Positions 17,267 through 28,482 of a stretch of 64,000 nt of DNA are shown here, piece after piece. The notes under the pieces are model-generated. The model saw only the letters and a program-made list of their open reading frames with translations, was not told the DNA's origin and ran no database searches. Each line of letters opens with the position of its first letter. Positions within the stretch are counted from its first letter, which is position 1. Source of the stretch: Mycobacterium lacus (lineage in GTDB: Bacteria; Actinomycetota; Actinomycetes; Mycobacteriales; Mycobacteriaceae); the NCBI RefSeq assembly GCF_010731535.1, contig NZ_AP022581.1, positions 4,969,952 to 5,033,951 on the forward strand. Reading direction: 5' to 3'. The translations under genes and the position numbers were made by a program.

Positions 17267-18502
17267 ATGACCGTTCTGTCCCGCGGCGCCCGGGTCCGGC
17301 GCGGCGGCCGCAGGCCGGGTTGGGTGCTCTTGACGACGTTGCTGCTCCTCGCGATTGGAGCCAGTTCCGCACTGATCTTCACCGACCGCGCGGAACTGCT
17401 CAGGCTCGCTGTGATCCTGGCGCTGTGGGCCGCGATCGCCGGCGCGTTCGTGTCCGTGCTCTACCGCCGTCAAAGCGAGGTGGACCAGGCCCGGGCACGG
17501 GACATGAAGCTGGTTTATGACCTGCAATTGGACCGCGAGATCTCGGCTCGGCGCGAGTACGAACTGACCGTTGAGTCCCAGCTGCGTCGCGAGCTGGCCT
17601 CCGAGCTGCGCGCCCAGGCCGCCGACGAGGTGGCGGCGCTGCGCGCGGAATTGAGCGCGCTGCGAGCCAGCCTCGAGATCTTGTTCGACACCGACCTCGA
17701 GCATCGCCCCGCGCTCGGAACCCCGGAGAGACAGGCCGGCGCCGCGCGCGCGTTGAGCGAACGGGCCCAGTATGGCGCCCAAGATGGCGCAGGCTCACCG
17801 CGCGACTGGGTGTCCAGCGACTGGGTCACTCCGGTCCGGCATGGCGATGTCGCCAGCCGCACCGACGAACACTCGATCATCGACGTGCCGGAGGAACCGC
17901 TGGTGCCGCCCCGGCAGCCCATGACCCCGCGGGAGCCGATCCACCAGCAACCCGATCCCCTATTCGGGCCGCGTCACGCGCCGCCGCCACCACCGCCGGG
18001 GCCGTCGCAAGCGGAGTCGCTGGAGTGGCGGCCGGTCCCCGCCGACGGGCGGTGGCTCCCCCCGGGAGCACCGGGGAGCCATTGGGCATCCGACGAGGTC
18101 GAGCCGGAGGCCGCGCCGTCGGGCCGGCGGCGGCGCGGCCGGCATGCCGGCCCGGGCGACCAGGTCGACATCCCGTTCGGGGAGGTTCCGACCGGACGCC
18201 ACTACGGCGGCGAGTCGGGTCGCCGGTCGGGGTCGCGCCATTCGGCGGAGCACCGCGGGGAGCCTGGGCTCGGTGAGCCCCCGGCGCCGTCACCGCAGCC
18301 GGACGCACCTTCGCCACCGCGACTGGCCCCGCCGCCGCCACCTGAGCCCGCGCCCCGGCACCGCGGCGCGGAGGTCCCCGCGGAAGGCCGGCGAAGCCTG
18401 GATGCAGCCCGTCGGTCCGGTGGCCAGTCGGTCGCCGACCTGCTCGCGCGGCTGCAGACCGAGCCGACCGGGGGCGGCCGGCGGCGCCGACGTGATGGAT
18501 GA
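17267..18502 (+). CDS. Proline/arginine-rich membrane protein with coiled coil (Rv3604c-like)
   Basis: This 411-aa protein has two membrane segments near the N-terminus (about residues 18-38 and 45-64), then a charged helical stretch (about 66-145, REYELTVESQLRRELASELRAQ-like) likely to form a coiled coil. A long disordered Pro/Arg/Gly-rich C-terminal half ends in QSVADLLARLQTEP and a basic tail. The function is unknown; the topology suggests a cell-envelope or divisome-type adaptor, which is inference. TACAGT at 17255-17260 lies 6 nt before the ATG, suggesting leaderless transcription. Confidence 0.8.
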   Translation: MTVLSRGARVRRGGRRPGWVLLTTLLLLAIGASSALIFTDRAELLRLAVILALWAAIAGAFVSVLYRRQSEVDQARARDMKLVYDLQLDREISARREYELTVESQLRRELASELRAQAADEVAALRAELSALRASLEILFDTDLEHRPALGTPERQAGAARALSERAQYGAQDGAGSPRDWVSSDWVTPVRHGDVASRTDEHSIIDVPEEPLVPPRQPMTPREPIHQQPDPLFGPRHAPPPPPPGPSQAESLEWRPVPADGRWLPPGAPGSHWASDEVEPEAAPSGRRRRGRHAGPGDQVDIPFGEVPTGRHYGGESGRRSGSRHSAEHRGEPGLGEPPAPSPQPDAPSPPRLAPPPPPEPAPRHRGAEVPAEGRRSLDAARRSGGQSVADLLARLQTEPTGGGRRRRRDG

Positions 18503-18601
18503 CACTGGGTCCCGCCCGCCGGATCGACTACAGTCTTAGTGACCGTCCGGTACCCGAGCATGGGACTGGAACGAACGAACAAGCATGTGAGGTCGTCTGC
18601 G

Positions 18602-19513
18602 ATGGTGCAGTTCGACGGTTTGCGCCCGGCCAGGCTCAAGGTGGGAATCATCTCCGCCGGCCGGGTGGGCACCGCGCTGGGCGTCGCGCTGGAGCGCGCA
18701 GATCACGTTGTGGTGGCGTGCAGCGCCATCTCCCATGCGTCCCGGCGGCGCGCGCAGCGGCGACTGCCCGATACCCCGGTGTTGTCGCCGCAGGACGTTG
18801 CCGCCGCAGCTGAGCTGCTGCTATTGGCGGTTCCCGACGGCGAACTCGCGGGCCTGGTGTCCGGTTTGGCCGCCACCTCGGCGGTGCGGCCCGGCACGAT
18901 CGTGGCGCACACGTCCGGCGCCAACGGGGTCGGCATTCTGGCACCCCTCACCCAGCAGGGCTGCATACCGCTGGCCATCCACCCGGCGATGACGTTCACC
19001 GGCTCCGACGAGGACATCAGCCGGCTGCCGGACACCTGCTTCGGGATCACCGCGGCCGACGACGTCGGGTACGCGATCGCGCAATCGCTGGTGCTGGAAA
19101 TGGCTGGGGAGCCGTTCTGCGTGCGCGAGGACGCCCGCACCCTCTACCATGCCGCTCTGGCCCATGCGGGCAACCACATCGTGACGGTGCTGACGGATGC
19201 GCTCGAGGCGTTGCGCGCCGCCCTGCGCGGCGGCGAACTGCTCGGCCAACAACTCGTCGACGACCAGCCGGGCGGCGTCGCCGAGCGCATCGTCGGGCCG
19301 CTGGCGCTGGCGGCGCTGCAGAACACGCTGCAACGCGGGCAGGCCGCGCTCACCGGACCGGTCGCGCGCGGTGACGCGGTCGCGGTTGCCGGGCATCTGG
19401 CCGCACTGGAGCGGGTCGATCCGCGACTCGCTCAGGCATATCGGGTCAACGCGCTGCGGACCGCGCAGCGCGCACATGCTCCCGAGGACGTCGTCGAGGT
19501 GCTGGCGCGATGA
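18602..19513 (+). CDS. Rossmann-fold DUF2520 protein (Rv3603c-like)
   Basis: This 303-aa protein has an N-terminal NAD(P)-binding fold (KVGIISAGRVGTALGVALE, a G-x-G-x-x-G variant) and a C-terminal DUF2520 helical domain (HPAMTFTG, YHAALAHAGNHIVTVLTDAL). Related proteins are placed beside panC in many actinobacteria; a reductase role in pantothenate synthesis has been suggested for such neighbours but I cannot confirm it. ATG 18602 gives the 303-aa M. tuberculosis length. A TACAGT box at 18529-18534 and an in-frame GTG at 18539 leave a longer leaderless form possible. Confidence 0.82.
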   Translation: MVQFDGLRPARLKVGIISAGRVGTALGVALERADHVVVACSAISHASRRRAQRRLPDTPVLSPQDVAAAAELLLLAVPDGELAGLVSGLAATSAVRPGTIVAHTSGANGVGILAPLTQQGCIPLAIHPAMTFTGSDEDISRLPDTCFGITAADDVGYAIAQSLVLEMAGEPFCVREDARTLYHAALAHAGNHIVTVLTDALEALRAALRGGELLGQQLVDDQPGGVAERIVGPLALAALQNTLQRGQAALTGPVARGDAVAVAGHLAALERVDPRLAQAYRVNALRTAQRAHAPEDVVEVLAR

Positions 19514-20433
19514 GGACGGCTTTCAAGCCAGGCGAACTCAATGTCTACGCGGCACCGCGTGATGTCACGGATGTGACCCGCGCACTGCGTCACACCGGTC
19601 GTCGGGTGATGCTGGTGCCGACCATGGGGGCGCTGCACGAGGGTCACCTCACACTGGTACGCGCGGCCAAGCGGGTGCCCGGCTCGGTGGTCGTGGTGTC
19701 GATCTTCGTCAACCCGCTGCAGTTCGGGGCCGGGGAAGATCTCGACGCCTATCCCCGCACCCTCGACGCCGACCTGGAGCTGTTGCGCGCCGAGGGTGTG
19801 GAGATGGTGTTCGCGCCGACACCCGCGGCGATGTATCCCAACGGCCTGCGTACCACCGTGCAACCCGGCCCGCTGGCTTCCGAGCTTGAGGGTGGCGCGC
19901 GGCCGACCCATTTCGCCGGCGTGCTGACCGTCGTGCTGAAGCTGTTCCAGATCGTGCGACCGGACTCGGCTTTTTTCGGCGAGAAGGACTACCAGCAGCT
20001 GGTGCTGATCCGGCAGATGGTCACCGACCTGAACGTCGACGTTGCGATCGTCGGCGTGCCTACCGTCCGGGAGGCCGATGGCTTGGCGATGTCGTCGCGC
20101 AACCGCTACCTCGACCCGGGGCAGCGGGAAGCCGCGGTGGCGCTTTCGGCGGCGCTCCTGGCGGGGATGAACGCCGCGCCGGCCGGTGCGCAGGCCGCGC
20201 TGGACGCAGCGCATGCCGTGCTGGACGCTGCGCCCACGCTGAGCGTCGACTACCTCGAGGTGCGCGACGCCGACCTGGGTCCCGCGCCCGCCAACGGACC
20301 CGGTCGGCTGCTGGTCGCGGCCAGACTGGGCACCACCAGGCTGCTGGACAACATCGCACTCGAGATTGGAACTCTCGCCGCCACCGCAGGGGCGGACGAA
20401 AATCGTGTCCTTGAATCCCTTTGGAGGAACTGA
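19510..20433 (+). CDS. panC: Pantothenate synthetase
   Basis: This 307-aa enzyme condenses D-pantoate and beta-alanine with ATP hydrolysis. The nucleotide-binding motif is PTMGALHEGHL, and the KLFQIVRPDSAFFGEKDYQQL segment binds pantoate and ATP. The KMSKS-like MSSRNRYLD loop is also intact. It overlaps the preceding gene by 4 bp (ATGA) and panD by one base (TGATG), so Rv3603c-like - panC - panD - coaX is an operon. Confidence 0.97.
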   Translation: MRTAFKPGELNVYAAPRDVTDVTRALRHTGRRVMLVPTMGALHEGHLTLVRAAKRVPGSVVVVSIFVNPLQFGAGEDLDAYPRTLDADLELLRAEGVEMVFAPTPAAMYPNGLRTTVQPGPLASELEGGARPTHFAGVLTVVLKLFQIVRPDSAFFGEKDYQQLVLIRQMVTDLNVDVAIVGVPTVREADGLAMSSRNRYLDPGQREAAVALSAALLAGMNAAPAGAQAALDAAHAVLDAAPTLSVDYLEVRDADLGPAPANGPGRLLVAARLGTTRLLDNIALEIGTLAATAGADENRVLESLWRN

Positions 20434-20852
20434 TGTTACGGACGATGCTGAAGTCGAAGATCCACCGCGCCACCGTCACCCGGGCGGATCTGCATTACGT
20501 GGGCTCGGTGACCATCGACGCAGACCTGATGGATGCCGCGGACCTGCTCGAGGGCGAACAAGTGACCATCGTCGACATCGACAACGGGGCCCGGCTCGTC
20601 ACCTACGCGATCACCGGCGAGCGAGGCAGCGGGGTCATCGGAATCAACGGTGCCGCAGCGCATCTCGTACATCCGGGCGACCTGGTGATCCTGATCGCCT
20701 ACGGAACGATGCAGGACGCCGAGGCGCGCGCCTACCAGCCACGGATCGTGTTCGTCGACGCCCACAACAAGCAGGTTGACCTGGGCCACGATCCGGCCTT
20801 CGTGCCAGCAGACGCGGGCGAGCTTCTTGACCCCCGGATCGGCGTGCGGTAA
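20433..20852 (+). CDS. panD: Aspartate 1-decarboxylase
   Basis: This 139-aa pyruvoyl enzyme makes beta-alanine from aspartate for pantothenate synthesis. Self-cleavage occurs at Gly24-Ser25 in HYVGSVT, giving the pyruvoyl group on the alpha chain. Further family stretches are LLEGEQVTIVDIDNGARL and GINGAAAHLVHPGDLVIL. The C-terminal extension VPADAGELLDPRIGVR is typical of mycobacteria; in M. tuberculosis this tail carries mutations linked to pyrazinamide resistance. ATG 20433 overlaps the panC stop; GGAGGAACTG precedes it. Confidence 0.96.
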   Translation: MLRTMLKSKIHRATVTRADLHYVGSVTIDADLMDAADLLEGEQVTIVDIDNGARLVTYAITGERGSGVIGINGAAAHLVHPGDLVILIAYGTMQDAEARAYQPRIVFVDAHNKQVDLGHDPAFVPADAGELLDPRIGVR

Positions 20853-20854
20853 CC

Positions 20855-21679
20855 GTGCTGCTGGCGATCGACGTTCGCAACACCCACACCGTCGTCGGCC
20901 TATTGTCCGGGGCCAAGGAGCACGCCAAAGTCGTGCAGCATTGGCGGATACGCACCGAATCCGAGGTCACCGCAGACGAACTGGCGCTGACGATCGACGG
21001 TCTGATCGGTGAGGACTCCGAGCGGCTCACCGGGGCCGCCGCCCTGTCCACGGTCCCCTCGGTGCTGCACGAGGTGCGGATCATGCTCGACCAGTACTGG
21101 CCGTCGGTGCCACACGTGTTGATCGAGCCGGGCGTCCGGACCGGCATTCCGCTGCTGGTCGACAATCCGAAAGAGGTTGGGGCCGACCGGATTGTGAACT
21201 GCCTGGCCGCCTACAACCGATTCAGAAGGGCCGCCATCGTCGTCGATTTCGGGTCGTCGATCTGTGTGGATGTCGTTTCGGCCAAGGGCGAATTTCTTGG
21301 CGGCGCCATCGCCCCGGGCGTCCAGGTTTCTTCGGATGCCGCCGCGGCCCGCTCCGCCGCCCTGCGCCGCGTCGAATTGGCTCGCCCCCGTTCGGTGGTC
21401 GGCAAGAACACCGTCGAATGCATGCAGGCGGGCGCGGTGTTCGGCTTCGCGGGGCTCGTCGACGGCTTGGTCGGCCGCATCCGCGAGGACGTGGACGGTT
21501 TCTCCGGCGACCTAGGCGATCAGGTCGCGATCGTGGCAACCGGGCATACCGCCCCCCTGCTGTTGCCCGAGCTGCACACCGTCGCCCACTACGACCAGCA
21601 CCTGACCCTGCACGGTCTGCGGCTCGTCTTCGAACGCAACCGGGAAGCCCAGCGCGGCCGGCTAAAGACCGCGCGCTGA
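20855..21679 (+). CDS. coaX: Type III pantothenate kinase
   Basis: This 274-aa protein belongs to the ASKHA-fold type III pantothenate kinases, which phosphorylate pantothenate in the first step of CoA synthesis. The N-terminal phosphate motif reads DVRNTHTVVG instead of the usual DxGNT, and the second reads DFGSSICVD rather than DFGTAT; both variants are also in M. tuberculosis CoaX as I remember it. GADRIVNCLAAYNRF and PGVQVS are conserved. The GTG start is 2 bp after panD. Confidence 0.9.
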   Translation: MLLAIDVRNTHTVVGLLSGAKEHAKVVQHWRIRTESEVTADELALTIDGLIGEDSERLTGAAALSTVPSVLHEVRIMLDQYWPSVPHVLIEPGVRTGIPLLVDNPKEVGADRIVNCLAAYNRFRRAAIVVDFGSSICVDVVSAKGEFLGGAIAPGVQVSSDAAAARSAALRRVELARPRSVVGKNTVECMQAGAVFGFAGLVDGLVGRIREDVDGFSGDLGDQVAIVATGHTAPLLLPELHTVAHYDQHLTLHGLRLVFERNREAQRGRLKTAR

Positions 21680-21737
21680 CGCGTTCCCCGCATCGAGTCT
21701 GCGCACAGGACCGGTCTGCCCGTCGTTTTCGCACCGT

Positions 21738-21789
21738 CAGCGCAGGCTCGACGCCGCCAGCGCAGGCTCGACGCCCGCGGCGGGCGTCG
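21738..21789 (+). terminator. Direct repeats and hairpin downstream of coaX
   Basis: An 18-bp direct repeat (21738-21755 and 21758-21775) runs into a perfect 9-bp stem CGACGCCCG / CGGGCGTCG with a 3-nt loop (21769-21789). There is no T-run, so if it is a terminator it is of the short-tail mycobacterial type. It separates coaX from the lysS promoter. Confidence 0.45.
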
Positions 21790-21802
21790 GCGCGAGTTCA
21801 TT

Positions 21803-21820
21803 TAAGCTGGCACGTCGTGA
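21803..21820 (+). promoter_or_regulatory. Leaderless promoter and start of lysS
   Basis: TAAGCT (21803-21808) fits the mycobacterial -10 pattern TAnnnT and lies 8 nt before GTG 21817. The full 18-bp string TAAGCTGGCACGTCGTGA is repeated exactly at the cysS start (41678-41695). The spacing puts the likely transcription start on the start codon itself. Confidence 0.65.
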
Positions 21821-23313
21821 GCGCCGCCGACCTTCCCGAGCAGTTTCGTATCCGCCGGGAAAAACGCGCTCGCCTGCTGGCGGAGGGGCGTGACCCCTAC
21901 CCCGTCGCCGTGCCGCGCACGCACACCCTGGCCGAGATTCGCGCCGCCTACCCCGACCTGGCGATCGACACCGCGACCGACGACATCGTCGGTGTCGCGG
22001 GCCGGGTCGTCTTCGCGCGTAACACCGGAAAGCTGTGCTTTGCGACGCTGCAGGACGGGGACGGCACCCACCTGCAGGTGATGATCAGCCTCGACAAGGT
22101 GGGCCAGGTCGCTCTCGACGCGTGGAAGGCCGCAGTCGATATCGGCGACATCGTCTTCGTGCACGGCACCGTGATCAGTTCACGGCGCGGCGAACTCTCC
22201 GTCCTGGCCGACTCCTGGCAGATGGCGGCCAAGTCGTTGCGGCCGCTGCCCGTCGCGCACAAGGAGATGAGCGAAGAGTCGCGGGTTCGGCAGCGTTACG
22301 TCGACCTGATCGTCCACCCGCACGCGCGCGGGTACGCGCGGCAGCGGATTGCCGTCGTCCGCGCGATACGGAACGCGCTGGAACGCCGCGGCTTCCTCGA
22401 AGTCGAGACGCCTATCTTGCAGACGCTGGCCGGTGGCGCGGCGGCCCGGCCGTTCGTCACCCATTCGAATGCCCTGGACATCGATCTTTACCTGCGGATC
22501 GCGCCGGAACTGTTCCTGAAGCGCTGCATCGTCGGCGGTTTCGACAAGGTCTTCGAACTAAATCGAGTGTTCCGAAACGAAGGAGCCGATTCCACGCATT
22601 CCCCAGAATTCTCCATGCTGGAGACCTACCAGACCTACGGAACGTATGACGATTCGGCGGTGGTCACGCGGGAGCTTATTCAAGAGGTGGCCGACGAGGC
22701 GATCGGGACCAGACAACTGCCGATGCCTGACGGCAGTGTCTACGACATCGACGGAGAATGGGCGACTATTCAAATGTACCCATCGCTGTCCGCGGCGCTC
22801 GGCGAAGAGATCACCCCGCAGACGACGGTTGAGCGCTTACGCGACATCGCGGATCGACTGAGTTTGGACAAGGGCCCAGCGACCCCTGGCTTCGGTCATG
22901 GCAAACTCGTCGAGGAACTCTGGGAGCACACAGTCGGCAACACGCTGAGCGCGCCCACATTCGTCAGGGATTTCCCCGTCGAGACAACACCTTTGACCCG
23001 CCAGCACCGCAGTATCCCCGGGGTGACCGAAAAGTGGGACCTATACTTGCACGGAGTCGAGCTGGCCACCGGGTACTCCGAATTGACCGACCCGGTGGTA
23101 CAGCGGCAGAGATTCGCCGACCAGGCGCGTGCCGCGGCCGCGGGCGATGACGAGGCAATGCAGCTCGACGAGGATTTTCTGGCCGCCCTGGAGTACGCGA
23201 TGCCGCCGTGCACCGGTACCGGAATGGGTATCGATCGGTTGTTGATGTCTTTGACCGGCCTGTCAATTCGGGAGACTGTTTTGTTCCCGATTGTTCGACC
23301 ACACTCCAACTGA
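21817..23313 (+). CDS. lysS: Lysyl-tRNA synthetase, class II
   Basis: This 498-aa enzyme charges tRNA-Lys. It has an N-terminal OB-fold anticodon domain (VAGRVVFARNTGKLCFATLQDGDGT) and a class II catalytic core with motif 2 FRNEGADSTHSPEFSMLE and motif 3 GMGIDRLLMSLTG. I chose GTG 21817 because it begins the family N-terminus (SAADLPEQFRIRREKRARLL) and because of the -10 box 8 nt before it; the frame is open far upstream inside coaX. lsr2 follows in the same direction. Confidence 0.96.
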   Translation: MSAADLPEQFRIRREKRARLLAEGRDPYPVAVPRTHTLAEIRAAYPDLAIDTATDDIVGVAGRVVFARNTGKLCFATLQDGDGTHLQVMISLDKVGQVALDAWKAAVDIGDIVFVHGTVISSRRGELSVLADSWQMAAKSLRPLPVAHKEMSEESRVRQRYVDLIVHPHARGYARQRIAVVRAIRNALERRGFLEVETPILQTLAGGAAARPFVTHSNALDIDLYLRIAPELFLKRCIVGGFDKVFELNRVFRNEGADSTHSPEFSMLETYQTYGTYDDSAVVTRELIQEVADEAIGTRQLPMPDGSVYDIDGEWATIQMYPSLSAALGEEITPQTTVERLRDIADRLSLDKGPATPGFGHGKLVEELWEHTVGNTLSAPTFVRDFPVETTPLTRQHRSIPGVTEKWDLYLHGVELATGYSELTDPVVQRQRFADQARAAAAGDDEAMQLDEDFLAALEYAMPPCTGTGMGIDRLLMSLTGLSIRETVLFPIVRPHSN

Positions 23314-23425
23314 ACTGTGCGTGTTGCGTCTGGATTGAGTATTCTGCGTTTGTATGGCAGATTGGTATCCGGGGAGTCAATCCAAGCTGCACAGTACGCA
23401 CACGAAGAAACGCGAGGGTGAGCCA

Positions 23426-23764
23426 ATGGCGAAGAAAGTAACCGTCACCTTGGTCGATGATTTCGACGGTTCAGGCGCCGCCGATGAAACGGTCGAATTT
23501 GGGCTTGACGGGGTGACCTATGAGATTGACCTTTCGACCAAGAATGCAGCGAAACTGCGCAGCGACCTGAAGCAATGGGTCGCAGCCGGTCGCCGCGTTG
23601 GCGGTCGTCGGCGCGGGCGTTCCGGCTCCGGGCGCGGTCGCGGCGCGATCGACCGCGAGCAGAGCGCCGCAATACGGGAATGGGCTCGTCGCAACGGGCA
23701 CAACGTCTCGACTCGTGGCCGCATCCCGGCCGACGTGATCGACGCTTTCCACGCCGCAAACTAA
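23426..23764 (+). CDS. lsr2: Nucleoid-associated protein Lsr2
   Basis: This 112-aa H-NS-like protein bridges DNA and silences AT-rich and horizontally acquired genes. The N-terminal oligomerisation domain (KKVTVTLVDDFDGSGAADETV) is joined by a basic linker to the C-terminal DNA-binding domain carrying the AT-hook-like minor-groove motif RGR in STRGRIPADVIDAFHAAN. ATG 23426, with GAGGGTGAG before it, gives the usual 112 aa. A strong hairpin ends the transcript 12 bp after the stop. Confidence 0.98.
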   Translation: MAKKVTVTLVDDFDGSGAADETVEFGLDGVTYEIDLSTKNAAKLRSDLKQWVAAGRRVGGRRRGRSGSGRGRGAIDREQSAAIREWARRNGHNVSTRGRIPADVIDAFHAAN

Positions 23765-23775
23765 TCAAAGGCGTT

Positions 23776-23812
23776 CACCGGCGCCCGGGCCCAGCGGCCC
23801 CGGGCGCCGGTG
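23776..23812 (+). terminator. lsr2 transcription terminator
   Basis: A perfect 14-bp GC-rich stem (CACCGGCGCCCGGG at 23776-23789, its complement at 23799-23812) closes a 9-nt loop and is followed by CTTTGTCATTTTC. This is the clearest intrinsic terminator in the window and separates lsr2 from clpC1. Confidence 0.85.
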
Positions 23813-23833
23813 CTTTGTCATTTTCTCCCGGCG

Positions 23834-23849
23834 TTCGCTAGTGGCGTAA
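23834..23849. promoter_or_regulatory. Possible ClgR operator upstream of clpC1
   Basis: TTCGCTAGTGGCGTAA is an imperfect dyad with the core CGCTAGTGGCG, one base away from the CGCY-N-A-N-RGCG core described for actinobacterial ClgR sites. ClgR is known to control Clp protease genes in this phylum. The site lies about 190 bp before the clpC1 start. The assignment is by motif resemblance only. Confidence 0.4.
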
Positions 23850-24042
23850 CCGATCACCGGTCAGCGCTGGAAACGTTTTGGTGGTTTATTTGTTGCGTTG
23901 GAGTTGTCGGGCCAGACCAGCGCGAGAGGGCAACGTTAGGAACCCCGGCAGGCCGACCATTACAGTGGACGGCAGGTACGCGGTGTCGGCTCCTGCCGGC
24001 AATGACGAAGTACCGATGGTGAGGGAGAGCAGGTAGCCACCG

Positions 24043-26589
<2,547 letters not shown>

Positions 26590-26730
26590 CGGCGACCTGC
26601 GAGACACCTTGACGGGCGGTGATCGATCCTGCTCGGGCCCCTTCTGGTCTGTCTGGACAGCCTGGTTGAAACCCCAACCGTCAGGTCGTGAAGGACGATA
26701 TACTCCCGCTGATTCCTTAGGAGGTGTTCC

Positions 26731-28089
26731 ATGTCGTTTGTGATCGCGGCGCCGGAGTTGGTGGGGGCGGCGGCGTCGGATTTGGCGAGTATTGGGTCGG
26801 CGATCAGTTCGGCCAATGCGGCGGCGGCGGTCCCGACGGCGGGGGTGTTGGCGGCGGGTGCCGACGAGGTATCGGCGGCTATCGCGGCGTTTTTTGGGGC
26901 GCATGCGCAGGCGTATCAGGCGCTTAGTGCGCAGGCGGCGGCGTTTCATGCGCAGTTTGTGCAGGCGTTGAACGCGGGCGCGGGCGCGTATGCGGCCGCC
27001 GAGGCCGCCAACGTGCAGCAGAGTCTGCTGAATCTGGTGAATGCGCCCACCCAGGCGTTGTTGGGCCGTCCGTTGATCGGCGACGGTGCTAATGGCACGG
27101 CGCCGGGGCAGTCCGGTGGGGCTGGGGGGTTGTTGTTCGGCAACGGCGGCAACGGCGCGCCAGGGACGAACGCCGGGGTGGCCGGCGGTAACGGCGGGGC
27201 CGCGGGGTTGATCGGCCACGGCGGGGCCGGTGGTGTCGGCGGGCCGGGTGCCGCCGGGGGGGCCGGCGGGACCGGTGGGTGGCTGTATGGCAACGGCGGC
27301 GCCGGCGGTAACGGCGGGGCCGCCACCGTCCCCGGCGGCATCGGCGGGGCCGGCGGGGCCGGCGGGGCCGCGTGGCTATTCGGTAACGGCGGGGCCGGCG
27401 GTCGCGGCGCGGATGGCGCGATCGGCGCCAACGGCGTCAACCCCGTCACCGACCCGGCGGCCCCCGGGGACCCCGGGACTAATAGCAACAACGCGAGTGG
27501 CGGGCCAGGAGGGCCGGGCGATCCCGGCACCCTGTTCGGGCAGACCGGCGGCGACGGTGGTCAGGGCGGCAAGGGCCCTAGCGGCGGTGACGGCGGCAAC
27601 GGCGGTGACGGCGGGCCCGGCGCGCCCGGTGGCACGGGTGGCGCGGGCGGTAACGGGGGCGTCGGCGGCCGTGGTGGGCTGCTAGTCGGTGACGGCGGCG
27701 CCGGCGGTGCCGGCGGCGCCGGGGCGGTCGGTGGCACCGGTGCACAGGGCGGCACCGGCGGCGATGGCGGACAAGGCGGCGCGAATATCAGCCCGTTGCT
27801 GTTTTTTGGGGGTGACGGCGGTGACGCGGGCAACGGCGGCAGTGGCGGAGTCGGCGGTGCCGGAGGCGACGGCGGAATTGGCGGCGCGGGCGGCGCGGGC
27901 GGACTGTTCGGCGCCTCGGGCAGCCATGGGCTCGGCGGCGCTGCAGGCAGCGGCGGGAGTGGCGGGATAGGTGGCCAGCCTGGTCAGCCTGGCACCGGTG
28001 GTGGGAGTGGGAAGACGGCCGGCGGCGTCGGCGGCTCAGGGAGCCCGGGTGCGCCCGGCCAGCCCGGCCCGTCCGGCCAGCCCGGCTAA
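26731..28089 (+). CDS. PE_PGRS family protein (PE_PGRS59-like)
   Basis: This 452-aa protein starts with a canonical PE domain (SFVIAAPELVGAAASDLASIGSAI, about residues 1-95), a linker containing GRPLIGDGANGT, and then about 320 residues of Gly-Gly-Ala/Gly-Gly-Asn repeats. It ends GQPGPSGQPG with no separate C-terminal domain. PE_PGRS proteins are exported by ESX-5 to the cell surface. TATACT at 26699-26704 and AGGAGG at 26719-26724 are likely promoter and ribosome-binding site. It follows clpC1, as PE_PGRS59 (Rv3595c) does in M. tuberculosis. Confidence 0.92.
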   Translation: MSFVIAAPELVGAAASDLASIGSAISSANAAAAVPTAGVLAAGADEVSAAIAAFFGAHAQAYQALSAQAAAFHAQFVQALNAGAGAYAAAEAANVQQSLLNLVNAPTQALLGRPLIGDGANGTAPGQSGGAGGLLFGNGGNGAPGTNAGVAGGNGGAAGLIGHGGAGGVGGPGAAGGAGGTGGWLYGNGGAGGNGGAATVPGGIGGAGGAGGAAWLFGNGGAGGRGADGAIGANGVNPVTDPAAPGDPGTNSNNASGGPGGPGDPGTLFGQTGGDGGQGGKGPSGGDGGNGGDGGPGAPGGTGGAGGNGGVGGRGGLLVGDGGAGGAGGAGAVGGTGAQGGTGGDGGQGGANISPLLFFGGDGGDAGNGGSGGVGGAGGDGGIGGAGGAGGLFGASGSHGLGGAAGSGGSGGIGGQPGQPGTGGGSGKTAGGVGGSGSPGAPGQPGPSGQPG

Positions 28090-28130
28090 CATCTGCTGGA
28101 GGTTGGCCAGCGGTCTACGGTTTACACTGA

Positions 28131-28250
28131 CGGGTGTTGTCAGTTGTTTGATGAGCGCCGGAATCCGGTGAGACTCCCCAACGGTCGCGCCACTGAACAA
28201 AGTCAAACCCGGTGCTCGTCATCAGCGCCGAAGCGGGACGCGATATCCCA
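28131..28250 (+). ncRNA. Cobalamin (adenosylcobalamin) riboswitch
   Basis: The leader of cbtB contains the conserved cobalamin riboswitch core: GCCGGAATCCGGTGAGACTCC at about 28155, then ACGGTCGCGCCACTG, corresponding to the GGAA...GGTG-A-CC and CGGTC-CGCCACTG strings of the family. A TACACT -10 box (28123-28128) places the 5' end near 28135. The downstream part (CCCGGTGCTCGTCATCAGCG) is less canonical, so boundaries and P13/kissing-loop pairing are uncertain. Control is probably translational, since the AAGGAG site of cbtB lies at its 3' edge. Confidence 0.82.
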
Positions 28251-28263
28251 GAAGGAGTGGACT

Positions 28264-28473
28264 GTGGCGAATTCCCATACGGCCCAGGTCGGATCGGTAG
28301 ATCTGTCGGCGGCAAGCGCGGCGCTCTGGTTGGCGGCCACCGCCGTGCTGGCGCTGCTGGCCATCTACTTCGTCGGCTTCGACCAGGGCGCCGTGTCGCT
28401 CTTCGGCAGCGACTCGCACGTGCACGAATTCTTTCACGACGCACGGCATCTGCTCGGATTTCCCTGCCACTGA
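28264..28473 (+). CDS. cbtB: Cobalt transporter subunit CbtB
   Basis: This 69-aa protein has one membrane segment (about residues 14-36, AALWLAATAVLALLAIYFVGF) and a short histidine-rich C-terminus, HVHEFFHDARHLLGFPCH, likely to bind metal. CbtB with CbtA forms a proposed cobalt importer regulated by cobalamin riboswitches; the function is predicted in the family rather than proven. GTG 28264 follows AAGGAG by 6 nt. cbtA starts 9 bp after its stop. Confidence 0.88.
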   Translation: MANSHTAQVGSVDLSAASAALWLAATAVLALLAIYFVGFDQGAVSLFGSDSHVHEFFHDARHLLGFPCH

Positions 28474-28482
28474 GCAGCTGTC

